In this document: one piece after another, positions 23,363 through 32,511 of the stretch | Numbering within the stretch: the first letter of the stretch is position 1 | How the letters are laid out: each line of letters begins with the position of its first letter | Source of the DNA: Corallococcus coralloides DSM 2259 | GTDB taxonomy: Bacteria > Myxococcota > Myxococcia > Myxococcales > Myxococcaceae | Direction of reading: 5' to 3' | Assembly (NCBI RefSeq): GCF_000255295.1 | Contig: NC_017030.1 | Span: 1,550,001 to 1,614,000, forward strand | DNA length: 64,000 bases | Made by a program: the position numbers and the translations under genes | Notes under the pieces: generated by a model | The model's input: only the letters and a program-made list of their open reading frames with translations | Told to the model about the DNA's origin: nothing | Databases searched by the model: none

Positions 23363-24675
23363 ACGCCCGTATCCTCGCCATCAACATCCTCGCGCGCGTG
23401 CGCGCGACGGATGCCTACCTCAACGTGGTGCTGGACACGGTCCTGTCGGAGACGCCGCCGAAGGACCCCCGCGACGCGGCGCTCGTCACCGAGCTGACCT
23501 ACGGCGCCACCCGCCGGCAGCTCGCGCTGGACTACGCCATCACCCGCTTCGCGGACCGCAAGCTGGACGCGCTGGAGGACAAGGTCCTGGCCGCCCTGCG
23601 CGTGGGCGCCTACCAGCTCTTCCACACCCGCGTGCCCGCGCGCGCCGCCGTGGCGGAGACGGTCCAGGCCCTCAAGGACGTGGGGCTCGCGCGCGCGGCG
23701 GGCTTCGTCAATGCCATCCTGCGCAAGCTGTCCGAGCTGCCCTCGCCGCCGCTGCCTTCCCAGAAGGACCCGGTGGAGTACCTGTCCGTGCGCGAGAGCC
23801 ACCCGCGCTGGCTGGTGGAGCGGTGGATCCGCCAGTTCGGCCGCGAGCGCGCGGAGGCGATGCTCGTCGCCAACAACCTGCCGCCCGCCGTCGTCATCCG
23901 CGCCAACAGCGCCAAGGTGACGCGCGACGCGCTGCTCGCGCAGCTCAAGGACGTGGGCGTGGAGGCGCGCGCCACGGAGGCCTCGCCCGTGGGCATCGTC
24001 CTGCCGCCCGTGGGCCGCGTGGAGGACGTGTACGGCTACGCCGAAGGGCTGTGGCAGGTGCAGGACGAGGCCGCGCAGCTGGTGGGCGTCTATGGCGCCA
24101 TCCCGGAGTCAGCGCGCGTGCTGGACGCGTGCGCTGCGCCGGGCGGCAAGGCCTGCCATCAGGCGGAGACGCACGACGTCGTCGCGGTGGACCTGCACGC
24201 GAACAAGCTGCGGAAGATTGAAGCCGAGGCCCACCGCCTGGGGCTGTCCGGCCGCCTGAAGGCCTACGCGCACGACGCGTCCGAGCCGTTCCCTGAAGGC
24301 TGGGGCGAGTTCCACGCGCTGGTGGTGGACGCGCCGTGCTCCGGGCTGGGTACGCTGCGCCGGCACCCGGAGCTGCGCTATCGCCGCAAGGAGGAGGACG
24401 TGGCCCGGCTGGCGACGCTCCAGCGGCGCATCCTGGAGAACTGCCAGGAGGCGGTGCCGGCGGGCGGCCTGCTCGTCTACGCCGTCTGCACGCCGGAGCC
24501 GCAGGAGGGGCAGGACCAGGTGGACATGTTCCTGCGCAGTCACCCGGAGTGGACGGCCGAGCCGCCCGTGCTGCCCGGCCTCAAGCTGCCGCTCGCGCAG
24601 GCCTGGTTGCGCACGCTGCCCGGGCCGGAGGGCTACGACGGCTTCTTCGCGGCCCGGCTGCGCAAGCTCTACTGA
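23359..24675 (+). CDS. rsmB: 16S rRNA (cytosine-967-C5)-methyltransferase RsmB
   Basis: Predicted 438 residues. It has an N-terminal NusB-like helical RNA-binding domain (about 1-140) and a C-terminal SAM-dependent methyltransferase domain. The SAM motif is LDACAAPGGKACHQAE. Motif IV DAPCSGLGTLRRHPE holds the release Cys, and motif VI YAVCTPEPQEGQDQV holds the catalytic Cys. These two cysteines define the RNA m5C family, and the NusB domain separates RsmB from RsmF or NSUN relatives. The ATG at 23359 overlaps the preceding stop (ATGA), so translation depends on the AroQ-like gene. The 3' end is 16 bases from the convergent LysR gene. Confidence 0.95.
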   Translation: MNARILAINILARVRATDAYLNVVLDTVLSETPPKDPRDAALVTELTYGATRRQLALDYAITRFADRKLDALEDKVLAALRVGAYQLFHTRVPARAAVAETVQALKDVGLARAAGFVNAILRKLSELPSPPLPSQKDPVEYLSVRESHPRWLVERWIRQFGRERAEAMLVANNLPPAVVIRANSAKVTRDALLAQLKDVGVEARATEASPVGIVLPPVGRVEDVYGYAEGLWQVQDEAAQLVGVYGAIPESARVLDACAAPGGKACHQAETHDVVAVDLHANKLRKIEAEAHRLGLSGRLKAYAHDASEPFPEGWGEFHALVVDAPCSGLGTLRRHPELRYRRKEEDVARLATLQRRILENCQEAVPAGGLLVYAVCTPEPQEGQDQVDMFLRSHPEWTAEPPVLPGLKLPLAQAWLRTLPGPEGYDGFFAARLRKLY

Positions 24676-24691
24676 AAGAGCCGCTGGGCCT

Positions 24692-25591
24692 TCAGTCGTC
24701 CTGCGGAATCAGGGCGGCCTGCTTGAAGGCCTCCAGCACCGCGGCGGACGCGCGGTCCAGGTACTTGCCCTTGCGGATGAGCAGGCCAATGGGGCGCGAC
24801 ACCGGCCCCTCCGCGAAGGGCTTCGCCACCAGCGAGCTGTTCTTGATTTCGGCGTGGGCCGTGGCCATCGGGAGGATGGCCACGCCCAGGCCCATCTCCA
24901 CCGCGCGCTTGATGGTCTCCACGTTGTCCATCTCCATCACCGGATTGATGTCGATGTTCTTCTCGCGGAACAGCCGATCCAACGCCTTGCGCGTGGGGGC
25001 TTCCCGGTCGAAGGCGATGAAGGGCACGCCGGACAGCGCGGTGAGGCTCACCTTCGCCTTGCTGGCGAACGAGTGGTTGGGCGCGCAGACCACCGCCAGC
25101 TTGTCGTCGCGGAACGGCAGGATGTCCACGCCCGCGCGCGGCTGCGGATAGGCCACGATGCCAATCTCCGCGGCGCCCAGGATGACGTCGTCGTAGACCT
25201 GATCATTGCGCCGGTAGTTCAGGCGCATGTTGACCTTGGGGTGCGTCTTCAGGAGCTGCTTCTGCACCACGTTCAGCTCGTGCAGACCCACCGAGTAGAT
25301 GGTGGACACGGTGGTCGCGCCCTGGACCTCCGTGGCCTGCTCGCGGATCTCCTGCTCCACCTCCGCGAAGCGCGCCAGGATTTCCTTGCAGCCCCGGAAC
25401 AGGCGCTCGCCCGCGGGCGTGGGCGTCACCTGCCGCGCGCTGCGCGAGAGCAGCTTCTGCTCGTAGCGGTTCTCCAGCGCGCGAATCTGCTGGCTCACCG
25501 CGGACTGGGTCACGTGATTGAGCTGCGCCGCGCGCGAGAAAGAGCCCGTCTCGACCACATCACAGAACATCTTCAACGATTCGAGCTGCAT
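24692..25591 (-). CDS. LysR family transcriptional regulator (CysL/CysB-like)
   Basis: Predicted 299 residues. The N-terminal winged helix (MQLESLKMFCDVVETGSFSR, then AAQLNHVTQSAVSQQIRALE) is a textbook LysR DNA-binding domain. A long linker helix and a type-2 periplasmic-binding-like effector domain (about 90-290) follow. ATG 25591 has AGGAGA 6 bases upstream. It has no divergent target immediately adjacent: upstream is a small membrane-protein gene on the same strand, 128 bases away, so the regulon cannot be guessed from context. The gap upstream is relatively AT-rich and is likely its own promoter. Confidence 0.95.
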   Translation of the reverse strand: MQLESLKMFCDVVETGSFSRAAQLNHVTQSAVSQQIRALENRYEQKLLSRSARQVTPTPAGERLFRGCKEILARFAEVEQEIREQATEVQGATTVSTIYSVGLHELNVVQKQLLKTHPKVNMRLNYRRNDQVYDDVILGAAEIGIVAYPQPRAGVDILPFRDDKLAVVCAPNHSFASKAKVSLTALSGVPFIAFDREAPTRKALDRLFREKNIDINPVMEMDNVETIKRAVEMGLGVAILPMATAHAEIKNSSLVAKPFAEGPVSRPIGLLIRKGKYLDRASAAVLEAFKQAALIPQDD

Positions 25592-25719
25592 GGGCCGTCT
25601 CCTACCCTCAAACCTAATGGCCGGGCCAGTGGTAATTAGTTGACCTACCCCGCGCGCGAAAATGACCTACAGGCGGAATGTGCCTGGCTGCTTGCGCGCC
25701 GCGGCGAAATCTCGGGCTC

Positions 25720-26016
25720 TCAAACGCTGGGGTCATGGCCGTCCTCGGGTGGACGCGGGCGGGTGAGGGCGAAGAGGGCGGCGCCCAGGGCGACGAGCGC
25801 CCCGCCGGAGAGCGTCTGCACGCGGCCCAGGTCGCGGTCCGTCTCGTGGAGGAGCTGGCACTCCTGGGGGGACAGCTTCGCGCAGTCCTCGGGGGCGAAG
25901 AGGGCCCGTACGCCCAGCCCGAGCAGTCCCACGCCGCCCAGCATGAGGCCGGCAATGCCCCCGAACACCGCGGCGCGGAGGACGGAGGCACCCCGGGGCG
26001 AGGGCTGGGAGGTCAT
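25720..26016 (-). CDS. Small two-helix membrane protein, unknown function
   Basis: Predicted 98 residues from ATG 26016 (MTSQPSPRGASVLRAAVFGG). Two hydrophobic segments lie at about 12-34 (LRAAVFGGIAGLMLGGVGLL) and 66-84 (LSGGALVALGAALFALT). They are separated by a hydrophilic loop with two Cys (DCAKLSPQECQLLHE) that could form a disulfide if periplasmic. The tail is short and Pro/Asp-rich. No ribosome site is obvious, which lowers confidence, but hydrophobicity and codon use are those of a real gene. I do not recognise a family. It lies between LysR (same strand, downstream) and the divergent glycosyltransferase. Confidence 0.6.
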   Translation of the reverse strand: MTSQPSPRGASVLRAAVFGGIAGLMLGGVGLLGLGVRALFAPEDCAKLSPQECQLLHETDRDLGRVQTLSGGALVALGAALFALTRPRPPEDGHDPSV

Positions 26017-26089
26017 GGACCGGGAGGCGTAGCACCGTCCCGGGCCGGAAGGGACAGGGGAGGGTGTCCCGGGCGTATGCTTCCGGACC

Positions 26090-27199
<1,110 letters not shown>

Positions 27200-27211
27200 G
27201 CGGCCTTCCCG

Positions 27212-28252
27212 TCAGTGCAGGGACACCTCGTTCTCGTTGTTGCGCTCCGCCGCGCGGCGGCTCATCTCCGTGAGCCAGGAGCGGGTGAGGGGTGTCTCGC
27301 TCTGGCTGCCCTTGTAGCGCTCCGGGGTGCTGTCCTGGGGCAGCATCCGGTTGACGGCGTCCAGCACGCGCGCGGTGAGGTTGGGCGCCAGGGCCCGGCC
27401 CACCGCGCCCAGCTTCGCGGGCATGCCCACCAGCGTCTCCGCGTCACCCCGGCGGCACGCTTCGATGATTTTGCGCGCCACGCGCTCGGCGCTCATGGAC
27501 ACGCCCATCATCGAGTTGCTCACGTGGAACCACGCGTACTCCTTCTCGTGGTCGCCCTTGAAGTTCGCGTTGCGCGGGCTGCCCGTGCGGATGAGGGACG
27601 GGCACGCCGTCGTCACGCGGATGCCGTCCTGGGCCAGCTCCGTGCGCAGCCCGTCCGACAGGCCCACCAGCGCGAACTTGCTCGCGGAGTACGGCACCAG
27701 GTGCGGGATGCTCAGCTTGCCGCCCATGGAGGACACGTTGACGATGCGGCCCTCGCCCTTCGCCTTCATGTCCGGCACCACCGCGAGCGTCGTGTACAGC
27801 GGCCCCCACAGGTGGACGTCCACCGCCTCCTCGAAGTCCTCCAGCGTCATGGACTCCAGCGGGCCCACCATGATGACGCCCGCGTTGTTGATGAGCACGT
27901 CCACCGCGCCCCACTGCTCGTGGACGGCGCCCACCATGGCGTCCACCTGCACCTGGTCGCGCACGTCGCAGCGCAGGGTGAGCACCTCGCCGCCAATGCG
28001 CTCCAGGTCCGCGTGGGCGCGCTTGAGCGACTCGACGTCGCGTCCGCAGATGGCCACGCGCGCCCCTTCCTTCAGGAGCATGCGCGCCATCACCAGCCCC
28101 AGCCCCCGGGAGCCTCCGGTGATGACGACCGTCTTGCCCTGGAAGCTGTAGCGCGGACGCAGCGCGTGCTTCAGCCCCACGACGGCCCCCACCCCGGCGG
28201 CCAGCGCGCCCAGGGAGAAGCCCTTTCGCTCGGTGTGTCGTCGGTCAGCCAT
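27212..28252 (-). CDS. Short-chain dehydrogenase/reductase with N-terminal extension
   Basis: Predicted 346 residues. Start ATG 28252 (MADRRHTERKGFSLG) has GGAGAG 7 bases upstream. Residues about 14-28 form a short hydrophobic segment (LGALAAGVGAVVGLKHAL) that could anchor the enzyme to the membrane. The SDR core follows: TGGSRGLG, NNAGVIMVGP, VNVSSMGG and the catalytic YSASKFAL. The C-terminal 70 residues extend beyond the minimal SDR and end in a hydrophilic tail. The upstream thioredoxin-like gene ends 43 bases away on the same strand, so the pair is probably one transcript. Substrate unknown; the size and anchor recall membrane-associated SDRs acting on lipids. Confidence 0.92.
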   Translation of the reverse strand: MADRRHTERKGFSLGALAAGVGAVVGLKHALRPRYSFQGKTVVITGGSRGLGLVMARMLLKEGARVAICGRDVESLKRAHADLERIGGEVLTLRCDVRDQVQVDAMVGAVHEQWGAVDVLINNAGVIMVGPLESMTLEDFEEAVDVHLWGPLYTTLAVVPDMKAKGEGRIVNVSSMGGKLSIPHLVPYSASKFALVGLSDGLRTELAQDGIRVTTACPSLIRTGSPRNANFKGDHEKEYAWFHVSNSMMGVSMSAERVARKIIEACRRGDAETLVGMPAKLGAVGRALAPNLTARVLDAVNRMLPQDSTPERYKGSQSETPLTRSWLTEMSRRAAERNNENEVSLH

Positions 28253-28295
28253 GGTGCGACTCTCCAGGGGAGGGAAGGGTGGGGAAGCGGGACGC

Positions 28296-28805
28296 TCAGG
28301 GATTGGAGGCCGCGACCTGGTCTTCCTGTTCGCGGGACACCTCGCCGTGGAGCGCGGGTGGCTCCTGGCCGGGCAGGTCCTTGAGCAGCGCGCGCATGCG
28401 GCGCACGGCGTCCTTGCCGCCAATGCGGTTCTTCAGCCGCCCATCCGTGCCGAAGAGGAGGAATGCGGGGTGCTTGTCCACGCCGTAGGCCTTGGCCATG
28501 GAGCCGTCGTCCATGGCGATGGGGTAGCGCAGGCCATGCTCGCGCGCGAAGCCCTCCACCTTGTTGGTGTCCCGGAGCTCCGTCTCATTGTGGGTGACGT
28601 CCACGCCAATGACCTTCAGGCCCTTGGGCCCGTAGTCCACCACCCACTGGTTCACGGCCTCGAACTGCTTCGCGCAGTCCTCGCAGTCCATGGTCCAGAA
28701 GTGGAGGAGGACGGGCAGTCCATCGAGCTCCGAGACGTGGACGGGGGCATTCACCCACCCGCCATCCGGGTCCAGCAGCGTGAGCGGGATTTTCGTCGAG
28801 GCCAT
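28296..28805 (-). CDS. Thioredoxin-like (TlpA/AhpC-TSA type) protein with CEDC motif
   Basis: Predicted 169 residues. The redox motif is CEDC in LLHFWTMDCEDCAKQF instead of the usual CxPC, and the cis-proline loop is present (YGVDKHPAFLLFGTDG). The fold matches TlpA/ResA relatives. No signal peptide is present, so it appears cytoplasmic, unlike TlpA itself. ATG 28805 has GGGAG 5-6 bases upstream. The acidic CEDC pair should shift the redox potential relative to CGPC thioredoxin; the partner is unknown. It precedes an SDR gene by 43 bases, likely in the same operon, and is divergent from an aminotransferase gene. Confidence 0.88.
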   Translation of the reverse strand: MASTKIPLTLLDPDGGWVNAPVHVSELDGLPVLLHFWTMDCEDCAKQFEAVNQWVVDYGPKGLKVIGVDVTHNETELRDTNKVEGFAREHGLRYPIAMDDGSMAKAYGVDKHPAFLLFGTDGRLKNRIGGKDAVRRMRALLKDLPGQEPPALHGEVSREQEDQVAASNP

Positions 28806-28966
28806 ACGGGCTCCCTATGGGAAGTGGAAAGCGCTTCAACGGGACGTGACTCAAGCTATGCATGCGCTACCGGTTGCTCCCGGCTGCGCGCCCGTCCGCT
28901 CGCCTGTCCGGCAAGGACTGTTGGCCCGCTCTGCCCTCCGGTGGGCAGGCGGGCATGGAGGACGTG

Positions 28967-30100
28967 ATGCGCATCCCCGACTTCGAACTGGAACGGTACT
29001 TCGCGCGCTGGGAGTTCGCCGCGCCCTACCTCCTGTGCTCCTCCGACATCCAGGGCTGGCGCATGGCGGACCTGCTGGCGCTCGCGTCGCCGGAGGACCG
29101 TGAGCGCTGGGACGGGCTGTCGCTCGGCTACACGGAGACGCCCGGCCTGCCCGCGCTGCGCGAGGCCATCGCCGGCATGTACCCGGGCCTCATCTCCGAG
29201 GACGTCCTTACCTTCGCGGGCGCGCAGGAGGCGCTGTTCGTCGCGATGAACGTCCAGCTGGGGCCCGGCACGCACGCCGTCGTCACCTGGCCGGGCTATC
29301 AGTCGCTCTACGAGGTCGCGCGCTCCGTGGGCGCGGAGGTGACGCTGCTGCCCCTGCGCGAGGAGGACGGCTGGGCCCTGGACCTGGACGCACTCACTGC
29401 GGCGCTGCGCCCGGACACGCGCATGGTCGTGGTGAACTTCCCGCACAACCCCACGGGCTCTCTGCTGGATCGCGCGACGTTCCAGAAGCTGTGCGCGCTG
29501 TGCGAGTCGCGCGGCATCCACCTCTTCTCCGACGAGGTGTACCGCCTGCTGGAGTACGACGCGAACGACACGCTGCCGCCCGCGGCGTCGTGCTTCACGA
29601 AGGGCGTGAGCCTGGGCGTGATGTCCAAGGCGTTCGGCCTCGCGGGCCTGCGCGTGGGCTGGCTCGCCACCCGGGACGCGGAGCTGCTCGCGCGCTGCCG
29701 TGCCTTCAAGGACTACACGTCGCTCTGCAACAGCGCCCCCAGCGAGCTCTTGTCCCTCATCGCGCTGCGCGCCCGCGAGCGCGTGCTGGAGCGCAGCCGC
29801 GGCCTGCTCGCCGCGAACCTCGCGCGGCTGGATGACTTCTTCGCGCGCCACGCGGACACCTTCCACTGGGTACGCCCGCGCGCCGGCAGCGTGGCCTTCC
29901 CCCGTCTGCTGCGAAACATCCCGGTGGCTCGTTTCACCGAGTCACTGATTACCCGCGAGGGCGTGTTGCTGTTGCCAGGCAACGTGTATGGCTTTCCGGG
30001 CAATCACTTCCGGTTGGGGTTGGGCCGCGCCAACCTGCCGGAAGCACTGGAGCGGCTGGAACGCTTCGTACGAGACGGCGGATTGGACACGCTGGAGTGA
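28967..30100 (+). CDS. Pyridoxal-phosphate aminotransferase, class I/II
   Basis: Predicted 377 residues from ATG 28967, which has GGAGG 5 bases upstream; ATG 28955 would add four residues. The fold type I motifs are in order: the substrate loop LGYTETPGLPALREAIAGM, FPHNPTGS, SDEVYR, the Schiff-base Lys in MSKAFGLAGLRVGW, and a C-terminal FRLGLGR. The class includes aspartate, aromatic and capreomycidine-type enzymes; the specificity cannot be read from the sequence. It is divergent from the thioredoxin/SDR pair. The next plus-strand gene begins 161 bases later with its own regulatory-looking gap, so this gene is probably monocistronic. Confidence 0.93.
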   Translation: MRIPDFELERYFARWEFAAPYLLCSSDIQGWRMADLLALASPEDRERWDGLSLGYTETPGLPALREAIAGMYPGLISEDVLTFAGAQEALFVAMNVQLGPGTHAVVTWPGYQSLYEVARSVGAEVTLLPLREEDGWALDLDALTAALRPDTRMVVVNFPHNPTGSLLDRATFQKLCALCESRGIHLFSDEVYRLLEYDANDTLPPAASCFTKGVSLGVMSKAFGLAGLRVGWLATRDAELLARCRAFKDYTSLCNSAPSELLSLIALRARERVLERSRGLLAANLARLDDFFARHADTFHWVRPRAGSVAFPRLLRNIPVARFTESLITREGVLLLPGNVYGFPGNHFRLGLGRANLPEALERLERFVRDGGLDTLE

Positions 30101-30172
30101 CACCGGGAGCCGGCGCGGTGCGTCAGGCTTTTCACTGACAGCTGGACTTTCGGCTTATCGCCTTCATCTGAA

Positions 30173-30192
30173 ACAACCCCTAGAGTGGTTGT
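30173..30192. promoter_or_regulatory. Inverted repeat upstream of the secreted hydrolase-like gene
   Basis: ACAACC-N8-GGTTGT at 30173-30192, a perfect 6-bp dyad, lies 69 bases before the start codon at 30261 in a comparatively AT-rich gap. It could be an operator or a leader hairpin. No promoter hexamers close to consensus flank it. Confidence 0.35.
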
Positions 30193-30260
30193 CCCCTCGC
30201 CCGGCCTGGGGCCGTGCGGAAGCCCTCTCATCCCCCCGAGAGGCCAGGAGACACACCTCG

Positions 30261-31145
30261 ATGAAGATGCTGATTGGCGCGGCCGTGACCGCCGCGACGC
30301 TGTTGGTGGGTACCGAAGCCGCCGCGACGAACTACACGCTGTGGATCCACGGCCGGAATGGCGCCACGACGAAGCCGGGCAACTACAACGACTTCAGCTA
30401 CTGGGGGCCGTCCACCGCCTCGGCGGGCGTGAACAAGAAGGCCGTCAACTGGAACGGCACGCAGCGCATCGGCTCGGAGAACTACCGCATCCGCAACGCG
30501 CTGGACTGCTTCTGCACGGGCAACAACTCCTGTTACATCGCCGTGCACAGCGCCGGTGACCTGCAGATCGGCTACGCGCTGTCGCTGTACGGCACCAGCG
30601 TGCGACCGGTGACGAACGCCACGCCCAACGCCAACGGTGAGTGCGGCAAGGTGAGCGACGGCACGCGGGCGGGCTGGAACATCAAGTGGGTGGCCGTGGC
30701 GTCCGGCGCGGGCGGCGGCAGTGAGCTGGCGGACCACGGCGACTGGGCGATGAGCGAGCCCCTGGTGAGCGACCTGGTCACCACCACGGCGCGCTCCATG
30801 TACAACCACAACGCCACGGCCAACGTGGAGTTCCTCATGTTCGCCGGCTCCAAGGGGACGCTGTACTCCGGCATCCTCCCGGGCCAGGACGACGAGGCGG
30901 TGTCCTACCACTCCACGGGCGGTGTCTCCGGCAGCAGCGGCGGCTCCTACTGCAACCCGGGCGACTGGTTCTGCGGCGGCACGCTCAACCTGCTCAAGAA
31001 CGCGTGCAGCGACGGCCGGGCGAAGTGGAGCTTCCACTCCGTGTACCTCCGCGACGATGGTGAGTCGTACAACCACTACGCCAACGGCAACTGGGGCGGC
31101 ATCGTCTCCAAGGTGCGCGAGTACATGGCCCAATACGCGTACTAG
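30261..31145 (+). CDS. Secreted alpha/beta-hydrolase-like protein
   Basis: Predicted 294 residues. ATG 30261 follows AGGAG by 10 bases. A signal peptide of about 22 residues (MKMLIGAAVTAATLLVGTEA) predicts export. The mature protein starts NYTLWIHGRNG, resembling the beta-strand and oxyanion turn of lipases. CYIAVHSAGDLQIGYALSLYG looks like the nucleophile elbow (x-H-S-x-G variant). A candidate acid is in LPGQDDEAVSYHS and a candidate His in WSFHSVYLRDD. Six or more cysteines (CFCTGNNSC, GEC, YCNPGDWFC, KNAC) suggest disulfides, fitting an extracellular location. Classification as a lipase/esterase-like hydrolase is inference from these motifs; I do not recognise a named family. Confidence 0.8.
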   Translation: MKMLIGAAVTAATLLVGTEAAATNYTLWIHGRNGATTKPGNYNDFSYWGPSTASAGVNKKAVNWNGTQRIGSENYRIRNALDCFCTGNNSCYIAVHSAGDLQIGYALSLYGTSVRPVTNATPNANGECGKVSDGTRAGWNIKWVAVASGAGGGSELADHGDWAMSEPLVSDLVTTTARSMYNHNATANVEFLMFAGSKGTLYSGILPGQDDEAVSYHSTGGVSGSSGGSYCNPGDWFCGGTLNLLKNACSDGRAKWSFHSVYLRDDGESYNHYANGNWGGIVSKVREYMAQYAY

Positions 31146-31184
31146 AATGAAGGCTTCCCCCGCCCCCTCCGGCGAAGCCCGCTC

Positions 31185-32474
31185 ATGACACGCGACGACG
31201 GCCCCATCTCCTCCGCCTCCCGGCTGCGCCACGGCCGGTGGTTGCTCGCCCTCGTGCCCCTGGTGCTCGTGGGCGGGGCGTTCTTCTGGTGGCAGGGAAG
31301 CGAAGGGGCTGAAGCGCCGGAGGGCGCACCGGAGCCCGCCTCCGCTCCGGTGCCCGGCGCCCGCGAGGTGTCGCGGGCACCGGCGGAGCGCTCCAGCGCG
31401 GCCATGGCGGCCGAGCCCGCCGCGCCGTCGCTGCTCAGCCCGGAGGCCCGCGAGCGCGAGGCCCGCCGCGAGCTGTGGCAGAAGCGGCTGGAGCGCGCGA
31501 AGCGCTCGTTGGAATCCTACGTGGCGGCCACGCGCTACCCGCCCGAGTCTCGGCCCAGCCGCGAGCATCCGGATCAGCTGGAGCTGGCGGAGCCGGAGCG
31601 CACCCGGCCGCTGAGCCCCAAGGCCGCGGAGGACGGCACCTCCGACGTGCAGCTGCGGCTCAAGCAGGACAAGGTGTTCGTCGTCGGTGACGAAGCGGTG
31701 CTCTTCACCGTGGCGTGCGAGGACTCACGCCGCGCGCCGCGCCCGTGCGAGGTGGTGTCCGCGCAGGCGCACGAGGCGGACCACCTGGCGGACGCGGGCG
31801 GCGTGCCGGGCGTGCCGGTGACGTTCGTGGACTCGGGCCAGGGCGGCGACGCGGTGGCGGGCGACGGGATACTCACCGGGCGCTTCCAGCCGTCGAAGCA
31901 GGGCTTCGCGATGTTCTCCGGCACGTTGCGCGTGACCCTTCGCGTGCGCTCGGGGTCGCTGGAGGACTCGGCGTTCTTCGACGTGCTCTACACGCCCGCG
32001 CCGCCGGCCACGTTCACCGGCAGGGTGCGCGAGGTGCTGGAGGGCGGGTCGCTGGACCTGTACCTGCCCGTCCAGGTCCGCAAGGCGGGGCGGTACGTGG
32101 TGTCCGGCCGGCTGGATGACGAAGGCGGCGTGCCGTTCGCGGTGGTGTCCTTCAACGAGGAGCTCCAGGAGGGCGCGCAGGAGGTGAAGCTCAACGTCTT
32201 CGGCAAGGTCGTCCGGGACGACAAGCCCACGTTCCCGCTCATCCTGCGCGACGTGGAGGGCTTCCTGCTCAAGGAGCGGGGCGACCCGGACCGCGAGCTG
32301 ATGGTCACGCTGCGCGGGCCCGTGCACACCACGCGCGTGTACTCGCTGGATCAGTTCTCGGATGCGGAGTGGAGGAGCCCCGAGCGCGACCTCTACACCC
32401 GCGAGCTGGAGAAGGACGTCATGGAGGCGCAGAAGCAGCTGGACGCCGCGCTCTCCGACACGCCCGAGCCCTGA
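31185..32474 (+). CDS. Membrane-anchored protein with beta-sandwich-like domains, unknown function
   Basis: Predicted 429 residues. A single hydrophobic segment at about 19-36 (WLLALVPLVLVGGAFFWW) follows a short cytoplasmic head. A Pro/Ala/Glu-rich linker (about 40-90), a helical charged stretch and two beta-rich parts follow. Residues about 150-265 contain PVTFVDSGQGGDAVAGDGIL, typical of secreted Ig-like domains (the choice-of-anchor X type has such a GDGIYTG turn). The end (about 270-429) has a second strand-rich module and a charged helical tail. It follows the secreted hydrolase gene by 39 bases and may be co-transcribed. The domain name is a resemblance only; no enzyme motif is seen. 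Confidence 0.8.
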   Translation: MTRDDGPISSASRLRHGRWLLALVPLVLVGGAFFWWQGSEGAEAPEGAPEPASAPVPGAREVSRAPAERSSAAMAAEPAAPSLLSPEAREREARRELWQKRLERAKRSLESYVAATRYPPESRPSREHPDQLELAEPERTRPLSPKAAEDGTSDVQLRLKQDKVFVVGDEAVLFTVACEDSRRAPRPCEVVSAQAHEADHLADAGGVPGVPVTFVDSGQGGDAVAGDGILTGRFQPSKQGFAMFSGTLRVTLRVRSGSLEDSAFFDVLYTPAPPATFTGRVREVLEGGSLDLYLPVQVRKAGRYVVSGRLDDEGGVPFAVVSFNEELQEGAQEVKLNVFGKVVRDDKPTFPLILRDVEGFLLKERGDPDRELMVTLRGPVHTTRVYSLDQFSDAEWRSPERDLYTRELEKDVMEAQKQLDAALSDTPEP

Positions 32475-32511
32475 AGCGTCAGGGCCCGCTTCAAGGGGGC
32501 TTCGGTGGGGC

